Source: Bacteroidales bacterium
Lineage (GTDB): Bacteria; Bacteroidota; Bacteroidia; Bacteroidales; P3
Assembly (NCBI GenBank): GCA_016283175.1
Contig: JAEEMK010000023.1
Span: forward strand, 1 to 47,552
Reading direction: 5' to 3'
DNA length: 47,552 nt
The translations under genes were made by a program, and so were the position numbers. The notes under the pieces are model-generated. The model saw nothing but the letters and a program-made list of their open reading frames with translations, had not been told where the DNA came from and made no database searches. This document shows, in pieces, positions 7,149-16,227 of the stretch. How positions within the stretch are numbered: the first letter of the stretch is position 1; each line of letters opens with the position of its first letter.

Positions 7149-8447
7149 ATGAAGAGATTATCAGGAATGTTGTTGCTGTCGCTGTTCTGCTTGGTTTCGA
7201 GCGGTGCAAGCGGACAGGAGAATGTGCGTTTCGGCGAATGGTTTCGCGACACGACACTGCGTGTGGACTATCTGCGGCAGGGGTGTCTGAAACACGACAC
7301 CTGTATTTTGCAGCGATTTGTGCTGCAGAATGACAGCTGGGCGGGTTCACTGACGCAGCTGCTGGACCAGATTGACAACGGCGAGTTCCGACTGCTGGTG
7401 AAGGATGCCGCCACGGGCCGCGACCTCTATTCGCGCTGCTATAACACTTTGTTTGAGGAATATCGATTCACGGTGGCAAGCCGTGAACGCGACAGCGTGG
7501 CCACTTTCGAGGAAGTGATGGTGATGCCTATGCCCAAACGTACTGTGGATGTGTGTATGCAGAAACGCGACAAGCAAGGACGTTTTTTCACTGCTTCAAC
7601 CTTCCGTTTCGACCCTGCTGCATTCCGTGCCGGCAAGGCTTTGCCTGAAAAGAAACCTATTGCGCTGCTTGAAAATGGCGACCCGCATAATAAAATCGAT
7701 GTAGTCATTGTTGCCGAAGGCTATGGCAAGAAAGACAGCAGAAAGATGATGGAGGATTTCGGCAAGTTCACTGAATACCTGTTGGGTCAGGAACCTTTTG
7801 CAAGCCGCAGGAATGATTTCAATGTCTGGGGAGTCGGTATGTTGATGAGCGAGAGTGGTGTCACCGACCCCAATCAAGGACGTTATGTCGAGAGTGCTGT
7901 CGGGTCGTCGTACAACACGTTCAATATGGATCGTTATCTGATGACTACGCAGTTGTTCAGGCTTCACAACCTGTTGCGCGGTGTGCCTTATGACCATATC
8001 ATAATTATGGCCAACTGCGACACATACGGTGGGGGTGCAATATACAACTATTATGCTTTCAGTGCCGTGCAGGAGATGTCGATGTGGATTCTGCCTCACG
8101 AGTTGGGTCATTCTATAGGAGGTCTTGCCGACGAATATGTAGAGGATGACACCAATTACAATCGCCGTTATGTTGATCGCGAGCCGGTGGAACCCAACAT
8201 CACGTCGTTGAAGAACTTCGAAAGCAAGTGGAAATATCTGGTTCCCGAAGGTACACCGATACCGACGCCGCCGGTTGAGGGGCTGGGACGCCGCGAGAAT
8301 GGTCCTGTCGGTGCCTATGAGGGTGCTGGATATTTGGAGAAAGGTTGCTATCGCCCTTGCACAAAGTGTATGATGCGCGACTATGCCACCTTCTGTCCAG
8401 TATGCACAAAGCGTTTGAATGAGGTGTTCGATATTTACATAAAATAG
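7149..8447 (+). CDS. Secreted M64 (IgA peptidase-like) metallopeptidase
   Basis: Predicted zinc metallopeptidase of family M64. Members include Clostridium ramosum IgA peptidase and many uncharacterised Bacteroidota proteins. A signal peptide covers about residues 1-24 (MKRL, hydrophobic core, ending GASGQ). The zinc motif HELGHS starts at residue 317 and runs into GLADEY, the family's extended HExGHxxxGLxDEY signature. The N-terminal ~100 residues are the beta-rich M64 N-domain. A late cluster of cysteines (CYRPCTKCMM and CPVC) is also typical of the family. At 432 aa the protein is complete and has no T9SS sorting domain. The beta-helix lipoprotein gene follows after 12 bases, probably in the same transcript. 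The real substrate is unknown. Confidence 0.93.
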   Translation: MKRLSGMLLLSLFCLVSSGASGQENVRFGEWFRDTTLRVDYLRQGCLKHDTCILQRFVLQNDSWAGSLTQLLDQIDNGEFRLLVKDAATGRDLYSRCYNTLFEEYRFTVASRERDSVATFEEVMVMPMPKRTVDVCMQKRDKQGRFFTASTFRFDPAAFRAGKALPEKKPIALLENGDPHNKIDVVIVAEGYGKKDSRKMMEDFGKFTEYLLGQEPFASRRNDFNVWGVGMLMSESGVTDPNQGRYVESAVGSSYNTFNMDRYLMTTQLFRLHNLLRGVPYDHIIIMANCDTYGGGAIYNYYAFSAVQEMSMWILPHELGHSIGGLADEYVEDDTNYNRRYVDREPVEPNITSLKNFESKWKYLVPEGTPIPTPPVEGLGRRENGPVGAYEGAGYLEKGCYRPCTKCMMRDYATFCPVCTKRLNEVFDIYIK

Positions 8448-8459
8448 CCAATACGTTGT

Positions 8460-9977
8460 ATGAATATGTTTAAATCCAGAGTTTTGATCGTCGTCCTGCT
8501 GGTGTTGACAGCAATACTTGCAACGTCGTGTATCAAAGAAGATCGATACCTGACCGACAGTTCGGTGCGGTTGGCTTTCTCGGAAGACACTGTGACATTC
8601 GACACTGTCTTTGCAACAATGGCTACGGTGACACGCTCGGTGAAGGTATATAATCGCTATGACGAACCACTGCTTATCAACAGCGTTGCACTTCAAATGG
8701 GCGGAGCTTCGCGATTCCGCATCAACGTAGACGGCGACACGTCGCGCATTGCCCGCGATGTGGAAATAGCAGCCAACGACAGCATTTTCATATTCATACA
8801 GGCTAACATCAATCCAAACGACCAGACAACACCATATTTGGTGGAAGATGCCATAGTGTTCAGCTTCAACAACAGGCAGCAGTCGCTTCCAGTGACTGCT
8901 TATGGTCGCAATGCGGTGTATCACAATCCGACATACACCCACCAGATTTACCAACTGTACATCAACCACCTGGGACAGATTGACACAATGTGGATTCCTT
9001 TCTCTATTATAGACTGTGCCAACTGGGATCACAGCCGTCCGCACGTCATTATGGGATATGCCGTTATCAATAGTAACGAAACGTTGCACCTCACCACAGG
9101 CGATGAGCTTTATTTTGCCAACGATGCCTGCCTGTGGGTCTACGACAGTGCCACGCTCGATGTGCGGGGCAGCTTGTCAAAACCGGTTGTTTTCAGTTCT
9201 GTACGCCACGACGGCTACTATGACAGTCTGCCAGGCCAGTGGCAGGGCATTTGGCTGTCGACTGGAAGCAAGGACAATCACATAGAATGGGCCTGCATTG
9301 AGAATGCCACCATAGGCATACAAGTCGACACCAACGTCAACAGCAACCCGACTCTTGATATCAGCAACAGCATTATACAGAATCATTCGCGTATGGGTAT
9401 CCTAGGACAGGGTGCACGGATAGAGGGCGATAACCTGCTTGTAAGCAGCTGCGGAGAACAGCTCGTTAGCCTTCTTTATGGTGGTCGTTACCTGTTTAGC
9501 AACAGTACTTTTGCCAACTATTGGCGATACAGTGGCCGCAAAACGCAGTCGGTGTGGCTTAACAATTACTACAAGTACAGCGCGACTGAAGTCTTTCCGC
9601 GTCCACTGCAACAGGCTGAGTTCCGCAACTGCATCATTTATGGCAACTACAATGGAAGCGACAACAGCGGAGAGCTGCTGTTTGACTGGATGGAAAACTG
9701 CGAAATGAACTGTACATTCTACAACTGCCTGTTGCGCACCTCTTTGGTTGACAGCAATGGATGTGCCACATACAGTCCTGCACCAACAATTGCTGGAGGC
9801 AACGATATTGTTGGTAAGGATCCCAAATTCAATGATGCCTACAAGCACGACTACGAACTGCAGGAGAACTCACCGGCCATAGGCGCCGGCAGCAGTGCCT
9901 GGCTTAAAAGCAGCACCGACTTGAAAGGCAATCCGCGCAGCAATCCTCCGACAATAGGAGCATTCGAAAAACAGTAG
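8460..9977 (+). CDS. Lipoprotein with right-handed beta-helix / choice-of-anchor-Q-like domain
   Basis: Envelope lipoprotein of 505 aa. The signal peptide ends in lipobox LATSC, with the acylated Cys near residue 24. Residues ~35-150 look like an immunoglobulin-like domain with short beta strands (FDTVFATMATVTRSVKVYN). From ~190 onward the sequence has the rhythm of a parallel beta helix (Asn-rich turns, 'NHIEWACIENATIGIQV', 'SNSIIQNHSRMGILGQG'). The ending, NSPAIGAGSS...GAFEKQ, is the common closing motif of beta-helix surface proteins in this phylum. The gene is 12 bases after the M64 peptidase, so the two may work together on surface glycoprotein or polysaccharide. That pairing is inference. 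An alternative ATG lies at 8466. Confidence 0.85.
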   Translation: MNMFKSRVLIVVLLVLTAILATSCIKEDRYLTDSSVRLAFSEDTVTFDTVFATMATVTRSVKVYNRYDEPLLINSVALQMGGASRFRINVDGDTSRIARDVEIAANDSIFIFIQANINPNDQTTPYLVEDAIVFSFNNRQQSLPVTAYGRNAVYHNPTYTHQIYQLYINHLGQIDTMWIPFSIIDCANWDHSRPHVIMGYAVINSNETLHLTTGDELYFANDACLWVYDSATLDVRGSLSKPVVFSSVRHDGYYDSLPGQWQGIWLSTGSKDNHIEWACIENATIGIQVDTNVNSNPTLDISNSIIQNHSRMGILGQGARIEGDNLLVSSCGEQLVSLLYGGRYLFSNSTFANYWRYSGRKTQSVWLNNYYKYSATEVFPRPLQQAEFRNCIIYGNYNGSDNSGELLFDWMENCEMNCTFYNCLLRTSLVDSNGCATYSPAPTIAGGNDIVGKDPKFNDAYKHDYELQENSPAIGAGSSAWLKSSTDLKGNPRSNPPTIGAFEKQ

Positions 9978-10074
9978 CTGTGTCTTTTTGAAGAACAGCT
10001 AAGCCGCTCCGATAAGGAGCATTTGTGCCAATTCGTGAGATTTGTGTTCTAAATAGAGATTGACTTTGCTCTCG

Positions 10075-10620
10075 CTATGCGAAGCGTTCCTGGATTTCGT
10101 TCTTCATAAACTCCAAGGCCTCATCGGTGGGAATCTTGCTCTTGGCGCAACTCTCGAATATTGCGCCTGCAAGACTTGTGGGGTCGGCATCGGCAGGCAG
10201 CTTGACGGCACTGCCGTTGATTAGGTTGATCATCTCCTCCTTGGCCTCGCGGATACGGTTCCAGCTCTCTGTGGTAAGATATACCTGCTGGCTGAGGTTA
10301 TGCTCCCACTCGTCACGTATGCTCTTGGTCATAGCCAGTTGCAAAGCCTTGATGTCCATACCAGGATGGAAAGTTCGTAGGATAAGGCTGTTGGGCGATA
10401 TGCGCTCCAAATAGAGAGCCATACGCTCGTAAGCTTGTAGGCGGATGGGGGTGACCACCTTGAGCGACTCCTTACGCTCGTCAATCCTCATCTGCAGCAT
10501 CTGGTTCTTTTGCTGGTTATCGAAGTAACTTGTGACGATTTTGTAGAAAATGAATCCTGTCACGGTGACAGAGAGGAGTCCCGTGAAGACAATGATAATT
10601 GCTATTAATGTTGCTGACAT
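10075..10620 (-). CDS. Membrane-anchored protein of unknown function
   Basis: Not recognised as a named family. The 181-aa protein starts with one transmembrane helix (about residues 4-28, Ile/Val/Leu rich, ending FYKIV). The rest is a long charged helical region, with basic and acidic residues alternating (NQQKNQMLQMRIDERKES) and then LQAYERMALYLERISP. Type II or N-anchored topology with a cytoplasmic helical domain is the simplest reading. It lies 42 bases after lepA in the same direction and is probably co-transcribed. Similar small proteins occur widely in Bacteroidota as hypothetical proteins. Confidence 0.8.
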   Translation of the reverse strand: MSATLIAIIIVFTGLLSVTVTGFIFYKIVTSYFDNQQKNQMLQMRIDERKESLKVVTPIRLQAYERMALYLERISPNSLILRTFHPGMDIKALQLAMTKSIRDEWEHNLSQQVYLTTESWNRIREAKEEMINLINGSAVKLPADADPTSLAGAIFESCAKSKIPTDEALEFMKNEIQERFA

Positions 10621-10662
10621 AATTATTATTTCTCTTTATGCAGGCTTGACACCTACGTACCA

Positions 10663-12474
10663 TTAATCCAATTTCAGTACGGCGAGGAAGGCGCTTTGTG
10701 GCACTTCCACATTGCCAACTTGGCGCATACGTTTTTTGCCTTCTTTTTGTTTTTCAAGTAGTTTGCGCTTGCGTGTGATATCGCCACCGTAGCATTTGGC
10801 AGTGACATCTTTGCGAACTTGTCGTACTGTTTCGCGGGCGATAATTTTACTGCCTATGGCAGCCTGAATGGCCACGTCGAACTGCTGGCGGGGGATAAGA
10901 TCCTTCAACTTTTCGCACATTTTCCGGCCAATAGGATAAGCGTTGTCGACATAGGTCAGCGTTGATAGCGCGTCGACAGGATCGCCGTTGAGCAGTATCT
11001 CAAGCTTCACCAGTTTGCTGGGCTTGAAGCCGTTAAGGTAGTAGTCGAACGATGCATAGCCCTTCGAAATACTTTTCAGTTTGTCGTAGAAGTCAAACAC
11101 TACCTCGCCAAGTGGCAGGTCGAAGGTTATCTCGATGCGGTCGGTAGTCAGGTAATTCTGGTTTTTCAGGATGCCTCGTTTGTCCATACACAGTTTGATG
11201 ACGGGACCTATATAGTCCGCTTTGGTGATAATCTGTGCGTGGATATAAGGTTCGTAGACCTCCTTAATGTTGTTTGGTTCGGGCATTCCCGACGGATTGT
11301 AGACATCTATCTCTTGTCCGTTGGTCAACTGCACCTTGTACTGCACGTTGGGCACTGTGGTGATAACATCCATATTGAACTCGCGTGTCAGACGTTCTTG
11401 GACAATCTCCATATGCAGCAGTCCAAGGAAACCGCAGCGGAAACCAAAGCCCAGCGCCAACGAGCTTTCAGGCTCGAAAGTCAGCGAGGCGTCGTTGAGC
11501 TGCAGTTTTTCTATGCTGGCACGCAACTCCTCATAGTCGTCGGTGTCGACAGGGTAGACTCCAGCAAAGACCATAGGCTTGACCGATTCGAATCCGTCGA
11601 TGGCCTTGTCGCAGGGTTGCTCAACGTGTGTGATAGTATCTCCCACACGCACTTCCTTCGAACTCTTGATGCCACTGATTATATATCCCACATCACCAGC
11701 TTTCAGTTCCTTGCGCGGCTCCATATTGAGGCGCAAGACACCTATCTCGTCGGCGTGGTAGTCTTTTTCTGTACTGACGAATTTCACCCAGTCGTTAGTG
11801 CGAAGCGTGCCGTTGACGATGCGGAAATAGCTGATGATGCCACGGAATGGATTGAACACCGAATCGAAAACCAAAGCTTGTAGAGGTGACGCCTCGTCGC
11901 CCTTGGGGGCAGGTACACGCTCGACAATGGCATCGAGGATTTCTGGCACCCCGACGCCAGTCTTGGCGCTGCAGGATAGGATGTCGTCGCGTGTACACCC
12001 AAGCAGGTCGATGATTTCGTCAGCCACCTCTTCGGGCATAGCGCTGTCGAGGTCTATTTTGTTCATCACGGGGATGATCTCCAAGTCATTCTCCAGCGCC
12101 AGATAAAGGTTGCTGATAGTCTGAGCCTGGATGCCCTGAGTGGCGTCAACAACGAGGAGGGCTCCCTCGCAGGCAGCGATGGAGCGGCTCACCTCATAGC
12201 TGAAGTCCACGTGACCAGGGGTGTCGATAAGATTCAGGACAAAGTTTTGACCTGCATATGCACTATTCCTCTCCGCTGGGACGTGATAGTTCATCTGTAT
12301 GGCGTGGCTTTTGATGGTGATGCCACGCTCTTTTTCAAGGTCCATATCATCGAGCACTTGGTCTTGCATTTCACGCTGTGAAACGGTGTTCGTGACTTCC
12401 AGTAGACGGTCGGCCAGGGTGCTTTTGCCGTGGTCGATGTGGGCGATGATACAGAAGTTGCGGATGTTTTTCAA
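10663..12474 (-). CDS. lepA: Elongation factor 4 (LepA), back-translocating GTPase
   Basis: Translational GTPase that binds stalled or post-translocation ribosomes. The 603-aa length is normal. The G domain opens [20 protein letters not shown] with the P-loop AHIDHGKS (residues 10-17). The switch I region has [11 protein letters not shown]3 is DTPGHVDF, and G4 is NKIDLD. The C-terminus has the LepA-specific KxxPRQQF-type stretch ([16 protein letters not shown]) and a basic tail near [17 protein letters not shown] small insert around residues 67-72 ([11 protein letters not shown]) lies after switch I and looks lineage-specific. It is downstream of the Cys-rich exported protein (36-base gap) and upstream of the TM-anchored unknown. 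Confidence 0.97.
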   Translation of the reverse strand: MKNIRNFCIIAHIDHGKSTLADRLLEVTNTVSQREMQDQVLDDMDLEKERGITIKSHAIQMNYHVPAERNSAYAGQNFVLNLIDTPGHVDFSYEVSRSIAACEGALLVVDATQGIQAQTISNLYLALENDLEIIPVMNKIDLDSAMPEEVADEIIDLLGCTRDDILSCSAKTGVGVPEILDAIVERVPAPKGDEASPLQALVFDSVFNPFRGIISYFRIVNGTLRTNDWVKFVSTEKDYHADEIGVLRLNMEPRKELKAGDVGYIISGIKSSKEVRVGDTITHVEQPCDKAIDGFESVKPMVFAGVYPVDTDDYEELRASIEKLQLNDASLTFEPESSLALGFGFRCGFLGLLHMEIVQERLTREFNMDVITTVPNVQYKVQLTNGQEIDVYNPSGMPEPNNIKEVYEPYIHAQIITKADYIGPVIKLCMDKRGILKNQNYLTTDRIEITFDLPLGEVVFDFYDKLKSISKGYASFDYYLNGFKPSKLVKLEILLNGDPVDALSTLTYVDNAYPIGRKMCEKLKDLIPRQQFDVAIQAAIGSKIIARETVRQVRKDVTAKCYGGDITRKRKLLEKQKEGKKRMRQVGNVEVPQSAFLAVLKLD

Positions 12475-12510
12475 AGGGTTTGAAAAGTTGAAAAGGTTTT
12501 GTTCAATTGA

Positions 12511-12843
12511 TTATTTTGTCGAGGCGGACTTGTTCTCTACACCTTTGTTGCAAGCTTTGGCGTTGCCGTCCTTGTTGCACTCTTTCTTGCCGTTCTTGTC
12601 GCAGCATCCTTTGTTTTCGGGCTTGGCGCTGACAGCCTGCGCATTAGCGGAATTGTTGCACTGTTTGTGGTGAGGACAGTTGCCACAGGACTTTGCTGTG
12701 GGTTTTGCGACACCCTTATCGGCGCTTACAGTCTGCTTTTCAGTTTTAGCCTTCTCGTTGTTAGCCTTCTTGATGGGTTCCTGAGCCATAGCTATGCCGA
12801 TGCAAAGCACCATAGCTGATAAAAATAGAGCAATTTTCTTCAT
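12511..12843 (-). CDS. Small exported Cys/Lys-rich protein, possibly metal-binding
   Basis: 110-aa protein with a clear signal peptide (MKKIALFLSAMVLCIGIAMAQ). The mature part is low-complexity, rich in Lys, Asn and Ala, and carries seven cysteines in two clusters. The first is CGNCPHHKQC (CxxC plus two His). The second is GCCDKNGKKECNKDGNAKAC. The pattern suggests metal binding or disulfides in the periplasm, but no named family fits. It precedes lepA by 36 bases on the same strand. Codon choice resembles the neighbours, and the frame has no competing gene. It could also be a redox-stress protein; sequence alone does not decide. Confidence 0.75.
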   Translation of the reverse strand: MKKIALFLSAMVLCIGIAMAQEPIKKANNEKAKTEKQTVSADKGVAKPTAKSCGNCPHHKQCNNSANAQAVSAKPENKGCCDKNGKKECNKDGNAKACNKGVENKSASTK

Positions 12844-13189
12844 TGTAGTGTGGAATTAAGTTTTGTGGCTTTTATAACGCATAAAAACATAAAAAAGTAT
12901 ATCGCCTGAAAATTTATTTTTTTTCTATCTTAACAACAAAAGAAGGGGCATCCCTGTCCAATAAAATGTACTAATATTGGAAGTTCTTATGTGTTTTCTC
13001 TTTAAAATGTGTGTATATAAGAATGCAATAAAAACTGATATAATGATTGTTATAGAGTTGTCAAAACTTGGCAAGGACTCTTTTTATCCGCAGTAAGAAA
13101 AAAAAGTGTAACTTTGCATTTTGGCAGTTGTGTGCACACAAGTGCCTATATTATGTATTATAATTTAAAAATCAATAATATAAATAATT
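12844..13189. other. 346-bp divergent intergenic region upstream of lysS
   Basis: AT-rich spacer between the Cys-rich protein gene (minus) and lysS (plus). I see the lysS -7 box and a 14-bp palindrome near its right side, and nothing gene-like. A promoter for the minus-strand gene must lie near 12850-12930, but no clear TAnnTTTG is visible there. Confidence 0.6.
13109..13141 (+). promoter_or_regulatory. lysS -7 element and adjacent 14-bp palindrome
   Basis: TAACTTTG at 13109-13116 fits the Bacteroidota -7 box; no good TTTG occurs 19 bases upstream. Just downstream, at 13128-13141, is the perfect palindrome TTGTGTGCACACAA. It would straddle or follow the transcription start, as an operator would. 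Confidence 0.45.
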
Positions 13190-14908
13190 ATGGCAGAACT
13201 GAGTGAACAAGAACAAATACGCAGAAATTCGCTGAACGAACTGAAGAAACTGGGCATTAACCCCTATCCAGCAGCACTGTATGAAGTGAACGCTAAATCG
13301 AGCGAGATTCTGGAACAGTTCCCGACCGACAACAGCAAGTTTCAGAATATCAGCATAGCTGGCCGTATTATGAGCCGCCGCATTATGGGTGCTGCTTCTT
13401 TTGTGGAATTGCAGGATGCCTACGGACGTATACAACTTTACATTAAGCGTGACGAGATATGCCCCGGTGAGGACAAGACTATGTACAACACCGTTTTCAA
13501 ACGCCTGCTGGACATTGGAGATATCATTGGCGTTACGGGTTTTGTTTTTGTAACTCAGATGGGCGAGACATCGATACACGTCAAGACATTGACAGTACTG
13601 AGCAAAAGCCTCCGCCCACTGCCCATCGTCAAGGAAAAGGACGGCGTGGTGTACGACGCTTTCAGCGACCCTGAACTCCGCTACCGAATGCGCTATGTTG
13701 ACCTGATTGTCAATCCACAGGTGCGTGAGACTTTCGTTCAGCGTGCCAAGATTGTCAACACTATGCGCAGCTATTTCAACGAACAGGGCTATCTGGAAGT
13801 CGATACTCCTGTGCTGCAGAGTATCCCAGGCGGTGCTGCCGCACGTCCATTTGTGACTCACCACAATGCTCTCGACATCGACCTATACCTGCGCATTGCC
13901 AACGAACTGTATCTAAAACGACTGATTGTCGGTGGCTTTGCTGGAGTGTATGAGTTCAGCCGCAATTTCCGCAACGAGGGTATGGACCGCACCCACAACC
14001 CAGAGTTCACCGCGATGGAAATATATGTGCCCTATAAGGACTATAACTGGATGATGACCTTCACCGAGAATATGCTGGAGCGCATCGCCGTCAACCTGCA
14101 CGGCACAACGAAGGTCAACGTATGGGGCAACGAGATTGATTTCAAACCACCGTTCCGCCGCGCACCGATGTGCGACCTTATCAAGGAGATGACAGGCTAC
14201 GACGTGGCAAATATGGACGAAGCACAGCTTATTGATGCCTGCAAGCAACTTGGCGTAGAGACCGATGCAACGATGGGTAAAGGCAAACTGATTGACGCTA
14301 TCTTCGGTGAGAAATGCGAGCACACGCTTATACAGCCCACATTTGTCACCGACTATCCCATCGAGATGTCTCCGCTTTGCAAGCGTCACCGCAACAACCC
14401 GAACCTCACCGAGCGTTTCGAACTGTTTGTATGCGGCAAGGAACTGGCCAACGCATACAGTGAGCTCAACGACCCGATAGACCAGCTTGGACGTTTCCAG
14501 GAACAGTTGCGCCTGAGCGAGAAGGGTGATGACGAGGCTATGTTCATTGATATGGACTTTGTACGCGCCCTCGAGTACGGTATGCCGCCTACCAGCGGTA
14601 TGGGCATCGGCATCGACCGTCTGGTGATGATGATGACCGGTGCGCAAAGCATTCAAGATGTGCTGCTTTTCCCACAGATGAAGCCCGAAAAGAAAGCTGC
14701 TGTCACCACCGACGAGGAATTTGTTGCCGCAGGTGTCGCTGCCGAATGGGTACCGATGCTGCGAAAAGCTGGCATCAACACTATCGCCCAGCTCAAAGAG
14801 GCCAACCCTAATAAATTATACAACGATCTCAACGGTCTGCGTAAAAAGAACAAACTGGACATCCCGCCTGTACAGAAAGAGGCTGTGGAAAACTGGATTA
14901 ACGGATAA
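13190..14908 (+). CDS. lysS: Lysyl-tRNA synthetase, class II
   Basis: Cytosolic enzyme that charges tRNA-Lys. The 572-aa protein has an N-terminal OB-fold anticodon-binding domain (about residues 55-155). The class II catalytic domain follows: motif 2 as [15 protein letters not shown] and motif 3 as [15 protein letters not shown] near residues 468-482. After motif 3 there is an extra ~70-residue C-terminal tail. Its helical, helix-hairpin-helix-like wording ([17 protein letters not shown]) resembles the tails of other Bacteroidales LysS proteins. The stop TAA (14906-14908) overlaps the ATG of the MBL-fold gene by one base, so the two are translationally coupled. Confidence 0.96.
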   Translation: MAELSEQEQIRRNSLNELKKLGINPYPAALYEVNAKSSEILEQFPTDNSKFQNISIAGRIMSRRIMGAASFVELQDAYGRIQLYIKRDEICPGEDKTMYNTVFKRLLDIGDIIGVTGFVFVTQMGETSIHVKTLTVLSKSLRPLPIVKEKDGVVYDAFSDPELRYRMRYVDLIVNPQVRETFVQRAKIVNTMRSYFNEQGYLEVDTPVLQSIPGGAAARPFVTHHNALDIDLYLRIANELYLKRLIVGGFAGVYEFSRNFRNEGMDRTHNPEFTAMEIYVPYKDYNWMMTFTENMLERIAVNLHGTTKVNVWGNEIDFKPPFRRAPMCDLIKEMTGYDVANMDEAQLIDACKQLGVETDATMGKGKLIDAIFGEKCEHTLIQPTFVTDYPIEMSPLCKRHRNNPNLTERFELFVCGKELANAYSELNDPIDQLGRFQEQLRLSEKGDDEAMFIDMDFVRALEYGMPPTSGMGIGIDRLVMMMTGAQSIQDVLLFPQMKPEKKAAVTTDEEFVAAGVAAEWVPMLRKAGINTIAQLKEANPNKLYNDLNGLRKKNKLDIPPVQKEAVENWING

Positions 14909-15546
14909 TGATCAAACAGTTTACCTTCAATCATTTCGGCGTAAATTGCTATGTGGTTTACGATGAAAAGTCCAAAGAGTGCGCCCTCATTGATCCTGCT
15001 ATGGAAGCCAGTTATGAGGACGCACAGTTGTTCCAGTTCGTGGAACGCCTTGGTCTCACCCCTACTCTGTTGCTGTTGACACACGCCCACGTCGACCACA
15101 TTTGCGGACTTCGCCAGGTGTCAGAGAAATATCGCCTGCCCATAAATATGCATAGCGACGGGCTCAAATTGTTGCGTCAGGCAGAAGCCTATGGCAGCAT
15201 AATGGGGTTCAATACAGGCCGTATGGACCACCTCGACACAGTGCACGCCGACGATGGCACCATTCTGCACACAGGCAACATCGAAATCGAATGTCGCTAC
15301 GTGCCAGGTCATTGCGAAGGCAGTCTTTGTTTTGTCATTCCTTCTGAAGAGGCTGTAGCTACCGGCGACGCACTCTTTCAGGGCAGCATAGGCCGCACCG
15401 ACTTGCCGGGAGGCAACTATCCGCTGCTGATAGAAAAACTGAAAGAGCGTATTCTGACGCTTCCAGACAATTATATGGTGCTGCCCGGCCACGGCGAGAC
15501 CTCGACCATAGGCGACGAGAAAAAGTATAATCCCTTTCTTTCATAA
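14908..15546 (+). CDS. MBL-fold metallo-hydrolase (glyoxalase II-like)
   Basis: Cytosolic metallo-beta-lactamase-fold hydrolase, 212 aa. The metal motif THAHVDH is at residues 58-64 (H59, H61, D63, H64). Further ligands are the His in VPGHCEGS and Asp in GDALFQGSIGRTD, and the last is the His in LPGHGETS. This short form, without a C-terminal glyoxalase II domain, matches the YcbL type, which hydrolyses thioesters such as S-lactoylglutathione or a related thiol ester. The actual thiol in this organism is not known. Coupled to lysS by a one-base overlap and followed after 5 bases by ung. Confidence 0.92.
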   Translation: MIKQFTFNHFGVNCYVVYDEKSKECALIDPAMEASYEDAQLFQFVERLGLTPTLLLLTHAHVDHICGLRQVSEKYRLPINMHSDGLKLLRQAEAYGSIMGFNTGRMDHLDTVHADDGTILHTGNIEIECRYVPGHCEGSLCFVIPSEEAVATGDALFQGSIGRTDLPGGNYPLLIEKLKERILTLPDNYMVLPGHGETSTIGDEKKYNPFLS

Positions 15547-15551
15547 AAAAT

Positions 15552-16226
15552 ATGATTAAGATTGATCCCAGCTGGCTTAACGTACTGCAGTCACAGTTTG
15601 ATGCACCTTATTTTGTTGAATTGAAACAGTTTCTTGTTGCCGAACGACAGGCCTATACCTGCTATCCGAAAGGTAAGGACATCTTTGCCGCTTTCGACCG
15701 CACACCATTCGACAAAGTCAAGGTTGTCATCCTGGGTCAGGATCCCTACCACGAGCCAGGGCAGGCTATGGGGCTTTGTTTCTCGGTGCCAAACGGTATT
15801 GCTGTGCCGCCATCGCTGGTCAACATCATTAAGGAGATCAATACCGACTTGGGAACAAACATACCCCTTACAAACGGCGATTTGAGCGGTTGGGCCGAAC
15901 AAGGTGTACTCCTACTAAATGCCACACTGACTGTACGAGCCCATCAGGCTGGCAGCCACCAACGTCACGGCTGGGAACTGTTCACCGATGCAGCTATCCG
16001 CGAACTGTCGCAACGCCGCAGCGGAATTGTGTTCCTGCTGTGGGGCAGTTATGCAATTGCCAAAAGCCAGTTCATCGACAAAGGCAAACACCATATTCTC
16101 ACGGCACCGCATCCATCGCCGCTGTCGGCATACCGGGGGTTCTTCGGCTGCCGCCACTTTTCAAAAACAAACGAGCTACTGTCTGCCCAGGGCGATACAC
16201 CCATCGACTGGACAAGAATAGGATAG
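15552..16226 (+). CDS. ung: Uracil-DNA glycosylase, family 1
   Basis: DNA repair enzyme that removes uracil from DNA. At 224 aa it has the usual size. The water-activating loop GQDPYH is at residues 62-67, with catalytic Asp64. The uracil-binding and minor-groove segments follow as LLLNATLTVR and the HPSPLSAYRGFFGC loop with its conserved His. The start at 15552 is 5 bases after the MBL gene, giving a lysS-MBL-ung operon. The stop (16224-16226) is one base from the convergent sprA stop, so any terminator for this operon must lie inside the sprA coding region. Confidence 0.97.
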   Translation: MIKIDPSWLNVLQSQFDAPYFVELKQFLVAERQAYTCYPKGKDIFAAFDRTPFDKVKVVILGQDPYHEPGQAMGLCFSVPNGIAVPPSLVNIIKEINTDLGTNIPLTNGDLSGWAEQGVLLLNATLTVRAHQAGSHQRHGWELFTDAAIRELSQRRSGIVFLLWGSYAIAKSQFIDKGKHHILTAPHPSPLSAYRGFFGCRHFSKTNELLSAQGDTPIDWTRIG

Positions 16227-16227
16227 T

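Noticed and set aside
7596-9089. 497-codon open frame on the minus strand
   Set aside because: It is antisense to the M64 peptidase and beta-helix lipoprotein, which have clear motifs. Its translation is His/Cys/Val-rich with no family features, typical of a shadow frame.
10006-10020. GCTCC/GGAGC hairpin after the beta-helix lipoprotein as terminator
   Set aside because: Only five base pairs with no T-run; too weak to claim.
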